Positions 55,526 through 63,919 of a DNA stretch of 64,000 bases are shown in pieces. A program made the position numbers and the translations under genes. The stretch comes from DASXRA01 sp036506155 (lineage in GTDB: Bacteria > Actinomycetota > Actinomycetes > Mycobacteriales > Jatrophihabitantaceae). Positions within the stretch are counted from its first letter, which is position 1, and each line of letters begins with the position of its first letter. Under the pieces are notes generated by a model. The model searched no databases. It saw nothing but the letters and a program-made list of their open reading frames with translations, and had not been told where the DNA came from. The DNA is taken from positions 71,296 to 135,295 of the forward strand of contig DASXSF010000153.1 of assembly GCA_036506155.1 (NCBI GenBank), written 5' to 3'.

Positions 55526-56677
55526 CTACGTCCCCCATTTTCCGGGGGAGGTACGGGTCTCATCACCCGCAGCGAGCCTGATCACCGTACCGTTGGGCAA
55601 CAGATGGGCAACAGCAGCAGCGCGCGCAGAGTCGAGCGCGTCCGCGACCTCGTCGAGCTGGTCCGGGAACAGGTGGCCGTACAGATCGAGCGTCATCGTG
55701 GCCGACTTATGCCCGAGCATCGTCTGCACGACCTTCACGTTTGCGCCGGCCGCGATGGCCAGCGACGCTGCGGTGTGCCGCAGCTCGTGCGGGTGCAAGC
55801 CCGGCACACCGATAGCCTCCGCCGCTGCGGTGAACGCGGCACGCTGGAACACCTGGGCACGGAGCACCCCACCGCGCTCGCCGGTGAACACCGGCTCATC
55901 TGGGGTCTTGCCGGCGATGTGCGCCGCAAGCCCGTCGACAAGAAACCGAGGGATCGGCACTGACCGTCGCTCGTGACCCTTTGGTGTGCCCCACGTCATC
56001 ACCCCGCGCACCGGCGTTACCGACTCGGCGACCTCGGCGCGCCGACGCATCAGCTCGAGCCTCCCGACCCGCAGCGCGGCCATCTCACCCCACCGCAGCC
56101 CGGTGTAGGCCAGGAACAGCACGACCAGCCGGTACGGCCCGCACGCGTCGGCGAGGGTGGCCACCTGCTCGTGCGTCAGGTACCGCCGCTCACCCTCGTC
56201 GACCCTGGGAAGGTTCACCCCTGCCGCCGGGTTGCGCGCCAGCCGGCCGTCCCTGACCGCGAGCGCGAGCACACGGGACAGCACCCGGTGCACCTTCCGC
56301 ACCGTCGCAGCCTGCCTGCGCGCCGACAACTCGGTCAGCCACGCCTGGACGTCCGCATGAGACACGTCCGCGAGCCGCACTGCCGACCACCTGGGCGTGA
56401 TGTGCTCGCGCAGGATTCCGGCGTACCGCTCCCGCGTGGTCGGCTTCAGGTGCGCCTGCCCGGCCAGCCACCGCTGCGACCACTCGCCGACCGTGACTCT
56501 GCCCAGCTGCGGATCAATGAAGCTGCCAACCAGCTTGCTCGACTCGACCCCGGTCAGGAACCGCTCCGCGTCGATCTTGCGAGGGAAGCTCTTGTTGCGC
56601 TGCCGCCCGGACGGGTCGCGATAGTGCGCCCGCCACGTCACCCGACCGCCGCGGTCCCGCTTCTCGATGCTCGCCAT
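55526..56677 (-). CDS. Tyrosine-type site-specific integrase
   Basis: 383 aa from ATG 56677 (MASIEKRDRGGRVTWRAHYRDPSGRQRNKSFPRKIDAE, the AP2-like arm-binding segment). Core-binding SAM-like domain, then the catalytic domain: Arg in YTGLRWGEMAAL, H-x-x-R in HPHELRHTAASLA, His in MLGHKSATMTLDLYGHLF with the nucleophile Tyr. Complete set, so probably active. It points towards tRNA-Glu. Its start shares one base with the XRE stop (TAATG). Confidence 0.93.
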   Translation of the reverse strand: MASIEKRDRGGRVTWRAHYRDPSGRQRNKSFPRKIDAERFLTGVESSKLVGSFIDPQLGRVTVGEWSQRWLAGQAHLKPTTRERYAGILREHITPRWSAVRLADVSHADVQAWLTELSARRQAATVRKVHRVLSRVLALAVRDGRLARNPAAGVNLPRVDEGERRYLTHEQVATLADACGPYRLVVLFLAYTGLRWGEMAALRVGRLELMRRRAEVAESVTPVRGVMTWGTPKGHERRSVPIPRFLVDGLAAHIAGKTPDEPVFTGERGGVLRAQVFQRAAFTAAAEAIGVPGLHPHELRHTAASLAIAAGANVKVVQTMLGHKSATMTLDLYGHLFPDQLDEVADALDSARAAAVAHLLPNGTVIRLAAGDETRTSPGKWGT

Positions 56678-57273
56678 TAGGCACGCACCTTGCCGAGCTG
56701 TTTGCCGATGGCGCGCTGCCTGCCGCCGACCGGCATCTTCGCAGGGTGCGCACCGGGCCGGCTGTGTACACCGATCACAGCCTCGACGAGCGCGCCTAGC
56801 TTCTCGGCCACTATCGGCGTCAGAGAGTAGGCGGTGAGCTGCTTCGATTCGCGCTCCCATTGGTGTTGGAAGTACTCGTACACCTCCGGGTCGTCCTCTG
56901 AGAGTGCTCGGACCTCGGCAACGGATTCGGCGAGGAGGTGCACGCTGCGGGGCAACTCCTCCAACGCACGGAAAGTCTTCTCGGCCAGTTCACGACCCCG
57001 CTTCTTACGTGCGACTTCGACGGGCGCCAGGAGGTCGTCAGGAGCCGTGTCGAACACCTTCGCGAATGCGACGAGCTCGTCGACTGTGATCCGCCGCGGT
57101 GGGTCACCCTTCTCGATGCGGAAGATCGCCGTCCCCGCGAGCGAGCAGCCCGCATCGGTCATGAGCTTCGCGAGCGCGTCGTAGCTTAGGCCGCGGCGTT
57201 CGCGCTCCAGGGTGATCCGCTGGGCGACGTTCGACTCGCTGGCTATCGTCCGCGGCGCATTCGGCCTAGGCAT
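56677..57273 (-). CDS. XRE-family helix-turn-helix regulator
   Basis: 198 aa from ATG 57273. HTH region NVAQRITLERERRGLSYDALAKLMTDAGCSLAGTAIFRIEKGDPPRRITVDELVAFAKVF (residues 15-74), followed by a longer helical C-terminal part with no known domain. Coupled to the integrase, it may control excision or maintenance of the element. It is not a classic small excisionase. Confidence 0.8.
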   Translation of the reverse strand: MPRPNAPRTIASESNVAQRITLERERRGLSYDALAKLMTDAGCSLAGTAIFRIEKGDPPRRITVDELVAFAKVFDTAPDDLLAPVEVARKKRGRELAEKTFRALEELPRSVHLLAESVAEVRALSEDDPEVYEYFQHQWERESKQLTAYSLTPIVAEKLGALVEAVIGVHSRPGAHPAKMPVGGRQRAIGKQLGKVRA

Positions 57274-57840
57274 CCGATTCCCTCGCAGTGTTCCTAAGTG
57301 AAATGGACCGTAGTTGCATCGGGAGAGATTTGTCAATGACCCTACATCCTGAGCAGATCACCTATAGGAAGGAACGACTCTGCTGACTGATGGGGATGAG
57401 TTCCTGATCGTCGTCGATGTGCTCATGGCCTACCTACCCGGTCGGGTCGACTCACACCGCGACCAGGGCGTCCCGGCGTGCTGCACCGCCTTGCCGCGCT
57501 CGCTTAGCGCACCGGCGGCTGTATCTTGCTGCTGCGCCACGTGTCCAAGTCGCACGGCTCGAGCCCGATCTACGCTTCGGGTCGATCGGCATCATCGCTG
57601 CCGCATGGGTCGGCCTGGTCGTCGCTGTCGACCCGAGATGACAGTGGCGGCGTCGTGTGCACGCGATAGCTAAGGTGGCCATCGCCGCCGAGGCACGCTC
57701 GCCTAGCTACCGGCTCGCGCCTGCTGACGAGCACCACTGCGCCCGTATCGAGTGGCACGGCGAATGGACGCGCGCCGCCGCCCTGTATGTGCCTTCGGTC
57801 AGAGCAAGGGTCGAGTGCGTACGGTTTCGGCGGTGCTGAG
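57274..57840. other. Gene-poor, decayed stretch
   Basis: 567 bp with no convincing gene. The first 100 bp are A+T-richer than the surroundings and should hold the XRE/integrase promoter (minus strand). A plus-strand reading near 57383 begins LLTDGDEFLIVVDVLMAYLPGR and could be a remnant. GTG 57657 opens a 60-codon ORF (VHAIAKVAIAAEARSP...) of unclear status. Confidence 0.4.
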
Positions 57841-58124
57841 TCACCGGAAGTCGCGGCTGACGGTCCGCGCGCGGAGGGGGAGTTTGTCGATCCGTTCGGC
57901 GAGGATGTTGGTGACGTCGTGCGCCTTCTCGAGCATGCCGTGGATGAGCAGGGCGCCGGTGTCGCGGGCAACAAGTCGGTACCTAGCGAAGACGGTTTGC
58001 GGGACGATGATGTTGATCAGCCCGGTTTCGCTTCGAGGCTGATGAAGGTGACGCCGCCGGCGCTGGGTGGGCGTTGCCGGTGGGTGACGATGCCGCCGAC
58101 GAGCACGCGGGTGCGGTCCTGGAG
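57841..58124 (-). pseudogene. 3' remnant of error-prone DNA polymerase dnaE2, cut by the IS6 element
   Basis: On the minus strand from the IS edge: LQDRTRVLVGGIVTHRQRPPSAGGVTFISLE, then after a one-base frameshift (about 58020-58035) LINIIVPQTVFARYRLVARDTGALLIHG, then RIDKLPLRARTVSRDFR and TGA. This is the C-terminal OB-fold end of actinobacterial DnaE2 (V-THRQRP-TA-GG-TF, ending RSRDFR) as I recall it. About 95 codons of roughly 1,050 remain. It is not translated from any visible start and is non-functional. Confidence 0.78.
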
Positions 58125-58933
58125 GGCACTGTTGCGTTGGTCGATCGGGTCGTGGCTAGGGAGACTTGCTCGGTGATGATGTCGAGGCCGTCGGCGTGGT
58201 CTGCTCCTGCCGGGTACCGCTTTCCGCGGGGGGTGATCGCGGTGGCGGTGCGTTGGTACCTGCGTTACGGCCTGTCCTATCGCGATGTCGAAGAGCTGCT
58301 GGCCGAGCGCGGTATCGAGGTGGATCACGTGACGGTCTACCGGTGGGTGCAGACGTTCACCGCGGAGTTCATCGACGCCGCGCGTGCGTGCCGGCACGCG
58401 GTCGGTGATCGGTGGTTCGTCGATGAGACCTATGTCAAGGTCGCCGGCGGCTGGACATACCTGTACCGGGCGATCGATCAGCATGGGCAGGTGATCGATG
58501 TGCTCGTGTCGACCCGCCGAGATGCCGGCGCTGCACGCTTATTCTTCGAGCGCGCGCGGCGGTTCGGGCCCTCGCCTGTCGAGGTCGTCACGGATCGGGC
58601 GCCGGCCTACCCGCGGGTGATCGACGAACTCGCACCATCCGCGCGGCACGTCACCGAGCAGTACGCGAACAACGCTGTGGAAACTGATCACGGCCGGTTC
58701 AAGGCTCGGCTACGACCGATGCGGGGACTGACCCGTCTCGCCTCCGCGCGCACGATCTCGGCCGGACACGCGTTCGTGCAGAACCTTCGCCGCGGACACT
58801 ACGAACTGACCGCCGACCTACCGGCTCAGCACCGCGTGCGCGTCGCCTTCGATCAACTCGCACTCTCCCTGTGAGCCTTCCACGCGCAACCCCACATCCT
58901 CGCGCGCCCAGGCACCGACAACGCAACAGCGCC
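58125..58933 (+). mobile_element. IS6-family insertion sequence (IS26-like ends)
   Basis: 809 bp with terminal inverted repeats GGCACTGTTGCGTTG (from 58125) and, at the right, the complement of GGCGCTGTTGCGTTG (ending 58933), one mismatch. The GGCACTGTTGC end equals that of IS26 as I remember it. The 8-bp flanks TCCTGGAG and CTATCACT differ, so there is no target duplication, pointing to a deletion or recombination after insertion. Confidence 0.85.
58176..58874 (+). CDS. IS6-family transposase
   Basis: 232 aa from ATG 58176 (GTG 58173 also in frame). FPRGVIAVAVRWYLRYGLSYRDVEELLAERGIEVDHVTVYRWVQTF is the N-terminal HTH of IS6 enzymes. DDE residues: Asp in RWFVDETYVKVAGGW, Asp in VVTDRAPAYP, Glu in NNAVETDHGRFKARLRPMRG. 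The length is normal for the family, so it is probably functional. It causes cointegrates and adjacent deletions, which fits the cut dnaE2. Confidence 0.93.
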   Translation: MMSRPSAWSAPAGYRFPRGVIAVAVRWYLRYGLSYRDVEELLAERGIEVDHVTVYRWVQTFTAEFIDAARACRHAVGDRWFVDETYVKVAGGWTYLYRAIDQHGQVIDVLVSTRRDAGAARLFFERARRFGPSPVEVVTDRAPAYPRVIDELAPSARHVTEQYANNAVETDHGRFKARLRPMRGLTRLASARTISAGHAFVQNLRRGHYELTADLPAQHRVRVAFDQLALSL

Positions 58934-58936
58934 CTA

Positions 58937-59134
58937 TCACTTCGTCGTACACCCGCCGAGGGTCCGCAGGCCCCACCAAACCGCCTGCCCGGAAAGCGCC
59001 CACGGATCACGGTAGTCCTTGCGCAGCGCGCTGCCGACGATCCCGAGCAACACCGCGACCATGTCGGGTAGCAGTTGCTTCGCGATCGTGCCCCTAGTGG
59101 CCGGATCCAGTCGATGCGACCAGGGGTCGGTCAC
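58937..59134 (-). CDS. Hypothetical small protein (65 aa)
   Basis: GTG 59134 reads VTDPWSHRLDPATRGTIAKQLLPDMVAVLLGIVGSALRKDYRDP and ends four bases outside the IS. One hydrophobic segment (MVAVLLGIVGSAL) could be a TM helix. It may be the 5' part of a gene shortened when the IS6 element arrived. Divergent from the 867-aa protein gene with 27 bp between starts. No homologue recognised. Confidence 0.4.
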   Translation of the reverse strand: MTDPWSHRLDPATRGTIAKQLLPDMVAVLLGIVGSALRKDYRDPWALSGQAVWWGLRTLGGCTTK

Positions 59135-59147
59135 GCGACCAAGGGTC

Positions 59148-59153
59148 TACGGT
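59148..59153 (+). promoter_or_regulatory. -10 hexamer TACGGT, leaderless start of the 867-aa protein gene
   Basis: TACGGT ends 8 nt before GTG 59162, and an in-frame TAA at 59153-59155 rules out an upstream extension. The gene therefore has its own promoter and a true start. Confidence 0.45.
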
Positions 59154-59161
59154 AAACCGTT

Positions 59162-61765
59162 GTGGTTGGGAGGGTGGCGACAGCCGATCCCCTGGAGGGG
59201 CTGGACTCCTACGAGCGGCGCCACCTCGTCTCGCACCTGGCCCAGTTGCGTAGGCGGGACGACCTGCGCCGGTTGCTGTCCTGGGACCGGCCCGACGGCC
59301 GGAACGCCTGGTACGAGGCCAAGCGCGCGGCCGACGCGCTCGACGCGTACGCGCAGGAGCTTGCGACTGCGCTGGCCGCGATCCAGCGGTACCCGGGCGA
59401 CCTCGGCGCCGCGGTCGCCGACGAGTACCGGTATGCGCTGATGCTCGCCAGCCTCAACTCGCTGTCCGCACAGGTGCCGCCGGCTCTGCTCGGCGCGATG
59501 GTTAGCCGTGGCTTGATAAGCCACCTGGAGGCACAGAGCCATGCGCGGCGTACGCGCGACGTGCGGCAGCGGGCGCAGGGTCTGCTCTCGCTGCTGCCGC
59601 TGTGCACCGGCGCCGATCGCGGCCGGCTACGCGCTGAGGTCGCCGAGACGGCCCGTGAGCTCCACGGCAGCCGCGATAGAACGCCGGACCAGGCCGCGGA
59701 CGCGTTGCAGACTCTCGCGGCGATCGTGCCGGAAGCCGGACCGGACGAGCGCGCGGCGTACCTCGATCTGTTGCTGGACTGGCTGGCCGCCCGGATGGCG
59801 TACGACCGTCGGCTTGCCGAGAGCAAGATGGTCATCTCCTCATACCGGTTCAGCGACGCGGTCGCGAGCGTGGCCGAGTTCCTCAGCCAGCGCCAGGCGG
59901 CGAGGCTGCTGGAGATCGTCTCGGGGGCGCCGGACGAGCTGGTCCGGACCGCCTTGCTGCCGAAAATCGCCGCCCGGGTCGAGACTTCCCTCCTCGTCCA
60001 GGTGGTCGAGGAGGCCCGGCAGCTGCGCTCGACCCTGTCCCGTGCCGCCACCCTCGACGCGATCGCCGCGTACCTAAGTCCGACGACCCGGGAACAGGTA
60101 CAGGCCGAGACGGTGGTGCCACAGGGTGAGCCAGAAGCCCGAGCGCTGGCCGACCGCGCGGTCGCGAGCACCGGCGCCGAGCGGGACCGGCTCGCGGCGG
60201 CCGCGCGGTTGGCGGCCCGAGCGGCCACCGACCCAGTCGAGCGCGCAATCGTGTTGGCTAAGCTCGCGGCGCTCGCCCACGATCCGGCGGAGCGGCAACG
60301 GCTCGCCGAGGAGGCGATCGCGGCCGCGGAACGGCTGCCGGAGGCCATCGTGTTCAGCTTCCAGCTCGCCCAGCTGGCGCAGCTGTCCACAGGCCTGCCG
60401 GAGCTGGCCCGCGACCGTTTCCAGGCGCCGGTGCTGCTGGCCGCCCGCGCGAGGCACGGCTTCGAGAAGGTACAAGCCCTGGCGCAGGTCTCGGAGCATT
60501 TGCAGCCGGTGCAGCGGGCCGGGTTGGTGGCCGAGGCGCTCGCCGAGTTTCAGGCGATGGGCGATACGTCGGTTGGCCGGGAGTACGCGCTGCAGGAGCT
60601 GGCCCCCCGGCTGTCCGCCGATCAGCTTCGGGTCGCATTGGAGACCGTGTGGGCCATCGAGGACGAGCAGGAGCGCCGCGAGGCGCAGGCGGCCCTGATG
60701 CCGTACCGGCTTTCCGCACCGGTCGAGAGCGACGTGGCCGCTTTCCTCGCCGCGGCGCCGGAGATCACCTGGGAGACGTGCCGGATTGACGCGTTCCTCG
60801 GGCTGGCTGACCGGGTTGACGGTCCCCGGCGGACTACGCTGCTGGAAGCAGCGCTGGAGGCGGCCCGCAACGACTACCACTCCACCAGCTACGGGTTGAT
60901 TGCGATGGCGCCGATGCTGGCCGGCGAGCCGACCGAGCTGTGGCAACGGGCGTTCGATATCGCCCGCAAGATCACCGATGTGTCCGACCGGTTCGACGCG
61001 ATGTTGGCGCTGTGCGGGCCCGCCCGCGCGCGGGTCCGGAAGCGGGCGGTCGCGGACACGCTCGCAGTCGCGCGCTCGATCACCGACGGCTCGCACGCGC
61101 TGGCCGAGGTCGCCCAGCTGCTGCCCGTCCGGCAGCGCCAGGCGGTGCTCGCCGAGGCGGCCGACGTGGCCACTGCACTCGTGGACCGCACCGATGAGGC
61201 GCTGCGCCAGTGGCAGAGCCCGTACCTACACCTGCCGGTACAAGCGCTCGCCATCACAGCGGCACACGTATCTGAGCCCGCCCGGTCGGCGCTGACCGCG
61301 CGAGTACTGCAGGAGTGTGACCGGCTTCCGGACCGCAAGCGTGAGGAGGAGGTCCGCGCGCTGGCCACGGTCGCGAGATACAGCCGGCCCGACGATCGGC
61401 AGCGTCTGCTCGCCACCGCGCTGCGGTTGGCCCTGCAGGAGCCCAACGCTGACGCATTGATCTGGCTGGCGCCCGAACTCGACGAGGCGGGTCGGGAAAC
61501 AGTGCTCGTCGAGGCGGTTGAGAGGGTTGCCCGGCAGGACAGTTGGGTGGAATGGCACGACGTTGCTCTGGCGCTCCGGACCAGGCCGCCTGAGGAGATC
61601 TACCGAGTGCTCCAGCACTCGCCGGACGGACTTCGCCACCGACCGCGGGAGCACATCGCAAAAGAGCTCACGGCGCTGGCGCCCGTACTTTTCAAAGCCT
61701 TACCGTCGGCCGCGGCTGCCGGTGTCCACAGCGCGCTCGACGACGTCGGGCGCTGGTGGACCTGA
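59162..61765 (+). CDS. 867-aa alpha-helical repeat protein, resembling a STAND-NTPase sensor without the NTPase
   Basis: The N-terminus EGLDSYERRHLVSHLAQLRRRDDLRRLLSW...NAWYEAKRAADALDAYAQEL matches the kind of segment that follows the NTPase/winged-helix part in bacterial STAND (NB-ARC/NACHT) proteins. Some 700 residues of repeats follow, with periodic L-A-x-L and R-x-x-A-L patterns (ALAEVAQLLPVRQRQAVLAEAADVA, VRALATVARYSRPDDRQRLLATAL, ALIWLAPELDEAGRETVLVEAVERVA), typical of HEAT/TPR-like solenoids. No P-loop, no TM helix, no signal peptide and no catalytic motif seen. Start GTG 59162 is supported by TACGGT. Function unknown; the island location makes a defence or sensing role worth testing. 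Confidence 0.7.
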   Translation: MVGRVATADPLEGLDSYERRHLVSHLAQLRRRDDLRRLLSWDRPDGRNAWYEAKRAADALDAYAQELATALAAIQRYPGDLGAAVADEYRYALMLASLNSLSAQVPPALLGAMVSRGLISHLEAQSHARRTRDVRQRAQGLLSLLPLCTGADRGRLRAEVAETARELHGSRDRTPDQAADALQTLAAIVPEAGPDERAAYLDLLLDWLAARMAYDRRLAESKMVISSYRFSDAVASVAEFLSQRQAARLLEIVSGAPDELVRTALLPKIAARVETSLLVQVVEEARQLRSTLSRAATLDAIAAYLSPTTREQVQAETVVPQGEPEARALADRAVASTGAERDRLAAAARLAARAATDPVERAIVLAKLAALAHDPAERQRLAEEAIAAAERLPEAIVFSFQLAQLAQLSTGLPELARDRFQAPVLLAARARHGFEKVQALAQVSEHLQPVQRAGLVAEALAEFQAMGDTSVGREYALQELAPRLSADQLRVALETVWAIEDEQERREAQAALMPYRLSAPVESDVAAFLAAAPEITWETCRIDAFLGLADRVDGPRRTTLLEAALEAARNDYHSTSYGLIAMAPMLAGEPTELWQRAFDIARKITDVSDRFDAMLALCGPARARVRKRAVADTLAVARSITDGSHALAEVAQLLPVRQRQAVLAEAADVATALVDRTDEALRQWQSPYLHLPVQALAITAAHVSEPARSALTARVLQECDRLPDRKREEEVRALATVARYSRPDDRQRLLATALRLALQEPNADALIWLAPELDEAGRETVLVEAVERVARQDSWVEWHDVALALRTRPPEEIYRVLQHSPDGLRHRPREHIAKELTALAPVLFKALPSAAAAGVHSALDDVGRWWT

Positions 61766-62136
61766 GCGTCGTGCGAGTCACGGGTCGCCCGTTGGCCGCT
61801 GGCATCGACCACGAAATGCGGTGCCTCACGCAGCCGGGTAATCGCGTCCACTGGGTCCAAGTCCTGCCGGCAGAGGCGGCTCAGCACAGGGCCGAGCTGC
61901 GGCTGCTCCCACCCGTCAACCAGCAGGTGGATCTGCGGTTGCCGCACGACCCCGCCCGAACTGAACGCCTGATCCGCGGCCGCCAAGCACTCCTGCGTCA
62001 GCGCGTCGTTCACATCGACCGAAAATCTCGGTCGCGGACATGAAGGCTCTAAATCTCGAACGGCTGCAACCGACTCGCGAATCTGTACCTGGCGACGGTC
62101 TCTAGGGATGCTGCGGCTGCAGGCAACCCTTAACAA
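61600..62136 (-). CDS. Possible protein, opposite strand, 178 aa (doubtful)
   Basis: Between the 867-aa gene and the IS1380 remnant (61766-62157, 392 bp) the minus strand reads FSVDVNDALTQECLAAADQAFSSGGVVRQPQIHLLVDGWEQPQLGPVL...APHFVVDASGQ with GC-rich third positions, as real genes here have. The C-terminal 55 residues run antisense into the 867-aa gene and look non-coding. It may be a truncated gene that lost its end. No family recognised. Confidence 0.3.
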   Translation of the reverse strand: MLRVACSRSIPRDRRQVQIRESVAAVRDLEPSCPRPRFSVDVNDALTQECLAAADQAFSSGGVVRQPQIHLLVDGWEQPQLGPVLSRLCRQDLDPVDAITRLREAPHFVVDASGQRATRDSHDAQVHQRPTSSSALWTPAAAADGKALKSTGASAVSSFAMCSRGRWRSPSGECWSTR

Positions 62137-62157
62137 TGATGCCGGAGCCCTTATAGG

Positions 62158-63426
62158 TCATCTCTCCGGCGACGCGAAGGGCGGCGTCTGCGACGTCGGT
62201 GCGAGTTGTTGGCGACGCCGGGTGCGCCGTGAGGCGCTGCTGATGCGGTCTTCGACGCGGGCGTGGGAGCGGTGCCTCGCGTCGAGCCAGGCGTGCTGGC
62301 CTATCTGGGTGTCGGTGGCGAAGCAGGTGTAGCGCCACCCGTCACGTTCTTCGAACAGGTCCAGTTGCGCGCCGGGGTGCGGGCGTTCGCGGCGCACGAT
62401 GACCCGCGTCCCGGCGGGGTAGTCAGCGAACATGACCGCGGGCAGCAGCCCGGTCAGCTCGGCCACCGCCGCGGCCTCGCGCGGCTCGCCGTCGATGTCG
62501 ATCGCCGCTGTCCAGGCGGTCTCGGGCAGGGCAGCGATGGCGGTGTGCTCGCGCTCGGTCAGCGCCCAACCCACGGAGAACTCGGCGTGCACGCCATGCT
62601 TGCGCAGGCCGCGGATGTGGGCCAGCAGCGCCTTCGAGCAGCCGGCGCCGTCGAGGCGGACCAGCACCGGGTAGCCGTGCCGGAACTCATCCGCGATCTG
62701 CGCCAACGCGGCATCGAGCACCGCGATCAGGTCCGCGGCGGTATTGGCGCCGGCGTTGCGCGGGCGCAGCATCCCGGCCAGCGCCTCGTTGCTGTTGTCG
62801 CAGAACGCGAGCACCGGGTGGAAGCCAAAGCTCTGCTTGAACGTCGCCGCGGCGGACCGCTTCTCACTGTGCGCCACCACGATGGTGGCGTCCTCATCGA
62901 TCACCAGCACCGCCTGACCATCCCGGTCGAGCAGCGGCTGCCCGGCGACCAGCGACGCGGGCAGCGCCTGCCCGGTCGCCTCGGCACTCTGCGCCCACGC
63001 GACGGCACGGGCCGCGGCCCGAGCTGCGGCGATGGCGCGAAGGTCACCGTCGCCGATCGAGTCCAGCACCCGCCAGCAGGTGGAATCTGACGCGACCGGA
63101 CCGAACACCGCGGCCTGGTCGGCCAGCGTGGCGATGTCGCTGATGCACTCCCGCCGTCGGCGAGCATCACCGCCACATCCCCCAGCAACCGCCCCGGATC
63201 GTGCGCGGTCTGCGGCGCCGTCCGCGACGCGAACACCGCCGACAACTGCGCTCAGCGTCGTCGCATCGGCAAGGTCGGCCATCAGCCGCGCGCCGACATG
63301 CGACACCACACCGACCCCGTCAGCCGACACCTCGACACGCGGGCGGGCACGAGTAACGCTCACCTCGAAGGTGCCTTCCTGTTCGAGATCTAGAGCGTCA
63401 GCAACCTCAGAATCCCCTACAGGCAA
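62158..63426 (-). pseudogene. IS1380-family transposase, degenerate
   Basis: Family landmarks: VEVSADGVGVVSHVGARLMADLADATTLS, DQAAVFGPVASDSTCWRVLDSI, VIDEDATIVVAHSEK, FGFHPVLAFCDNSNEALAGMLRPRNAGANTAADLIAVLDAAL and RRERPHPGAQLDL...ARHRSHARVEDRI. Two compensating frameshifts (about 63230 and 63150) scramble roughly 28 residues: the other frame there reads FASRTAPQTAHDPGRLLGDVAVMLADGG, as expected. After ARVEDRI the reading becomes Arg/Ser-rich and ends, losing about 100 C-terminal residues. Inactive. Confidence 0.8.
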
Positions 63427-63566
63427 AGCACTTTAGATCATCTACACGCCGGACAGTCAAAGTGATCTTGAAGAGTCCGGGCTAAGTACTGCGTCAAGAT
63501 TTCTGGCACCCGGAGAATCTCAGTCCGGGGTCGGGAGATTGGCGTCTGACGACACCTTCGCGTGGC

Positions 63567-63779
63567 CTAATCCCTGGCCGTGCCGAGGCGGCCTACGAGC
63601 GTGTCCTCGAGCAGCGTGATACGCACGGTCTCCGAAACTGAGAGGCCAACCGGCCGCAGCTCCAGCACGACCCGGGCGTCGAGGCGCACGACGCGCTCTA
63701 CCCGGTGCGCTTGAGGGTCGTCGAGTCGCACAACGTCACCCGCACCCAGGTCACGCGCTGCGACGTCTTCGATCGGCAC
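63567..63779 (-). CDS. Small hypothetical protein (70 aa)
   Basis: GTG 63779 has TACGGT 6 nt upstream on the minus strand, the leaderless pattern of this genome. It reads VPIEDVAARDLGAGDVVRLDDPQAHRVERVVRLDARVVLELRP, an SH3-like small beta-barrel sort of sequence, and ends VGRLGTARD. Strand-alternating hydrophobic residues suggest a folded beta protein. Function unknown. Confidence 0.5.
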   Translation of the reverse strand: MPIEDVAARDLGAGDVVRLDDPQAHRVERVVRLDARVVLELRPVGLSVSETVRITLLEDTLVGRLGTARD

Positions 63780-63919
63780 GTGCCCACCGTAGGAGGTTGG
63801 TGGGCGCGCTCATCTCCCACACCGCCGGGCGGGATCGTCGGCGGCGAGTGCGCGGGTAAGGGGCTCTTCGGATCTGAGCGTGGGTGAGGTGCTCGGCGTG
63901 GCGTAGCCAGGGAATGAGG

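Noticed and set aside
57787..58176. Plus-strand 129-codon ORF upstream of the IS6 transposase
   Set aside because: It is antisense to the dnaE2 remnant and runs through the IS inverted repeat.
55526..59160. Intact prophage
   Set aside because: Only an integrase and an XRE regulator are present; no structural, lysis or replication genes are seen.
59162..61765. Complete Avs/STAND antiviral protein
   Set aside because: No P-loop or Walker B motif exists anywhere in the 867 residues, and an in-frame stop at 59153-59155 blocks an upstream extension.
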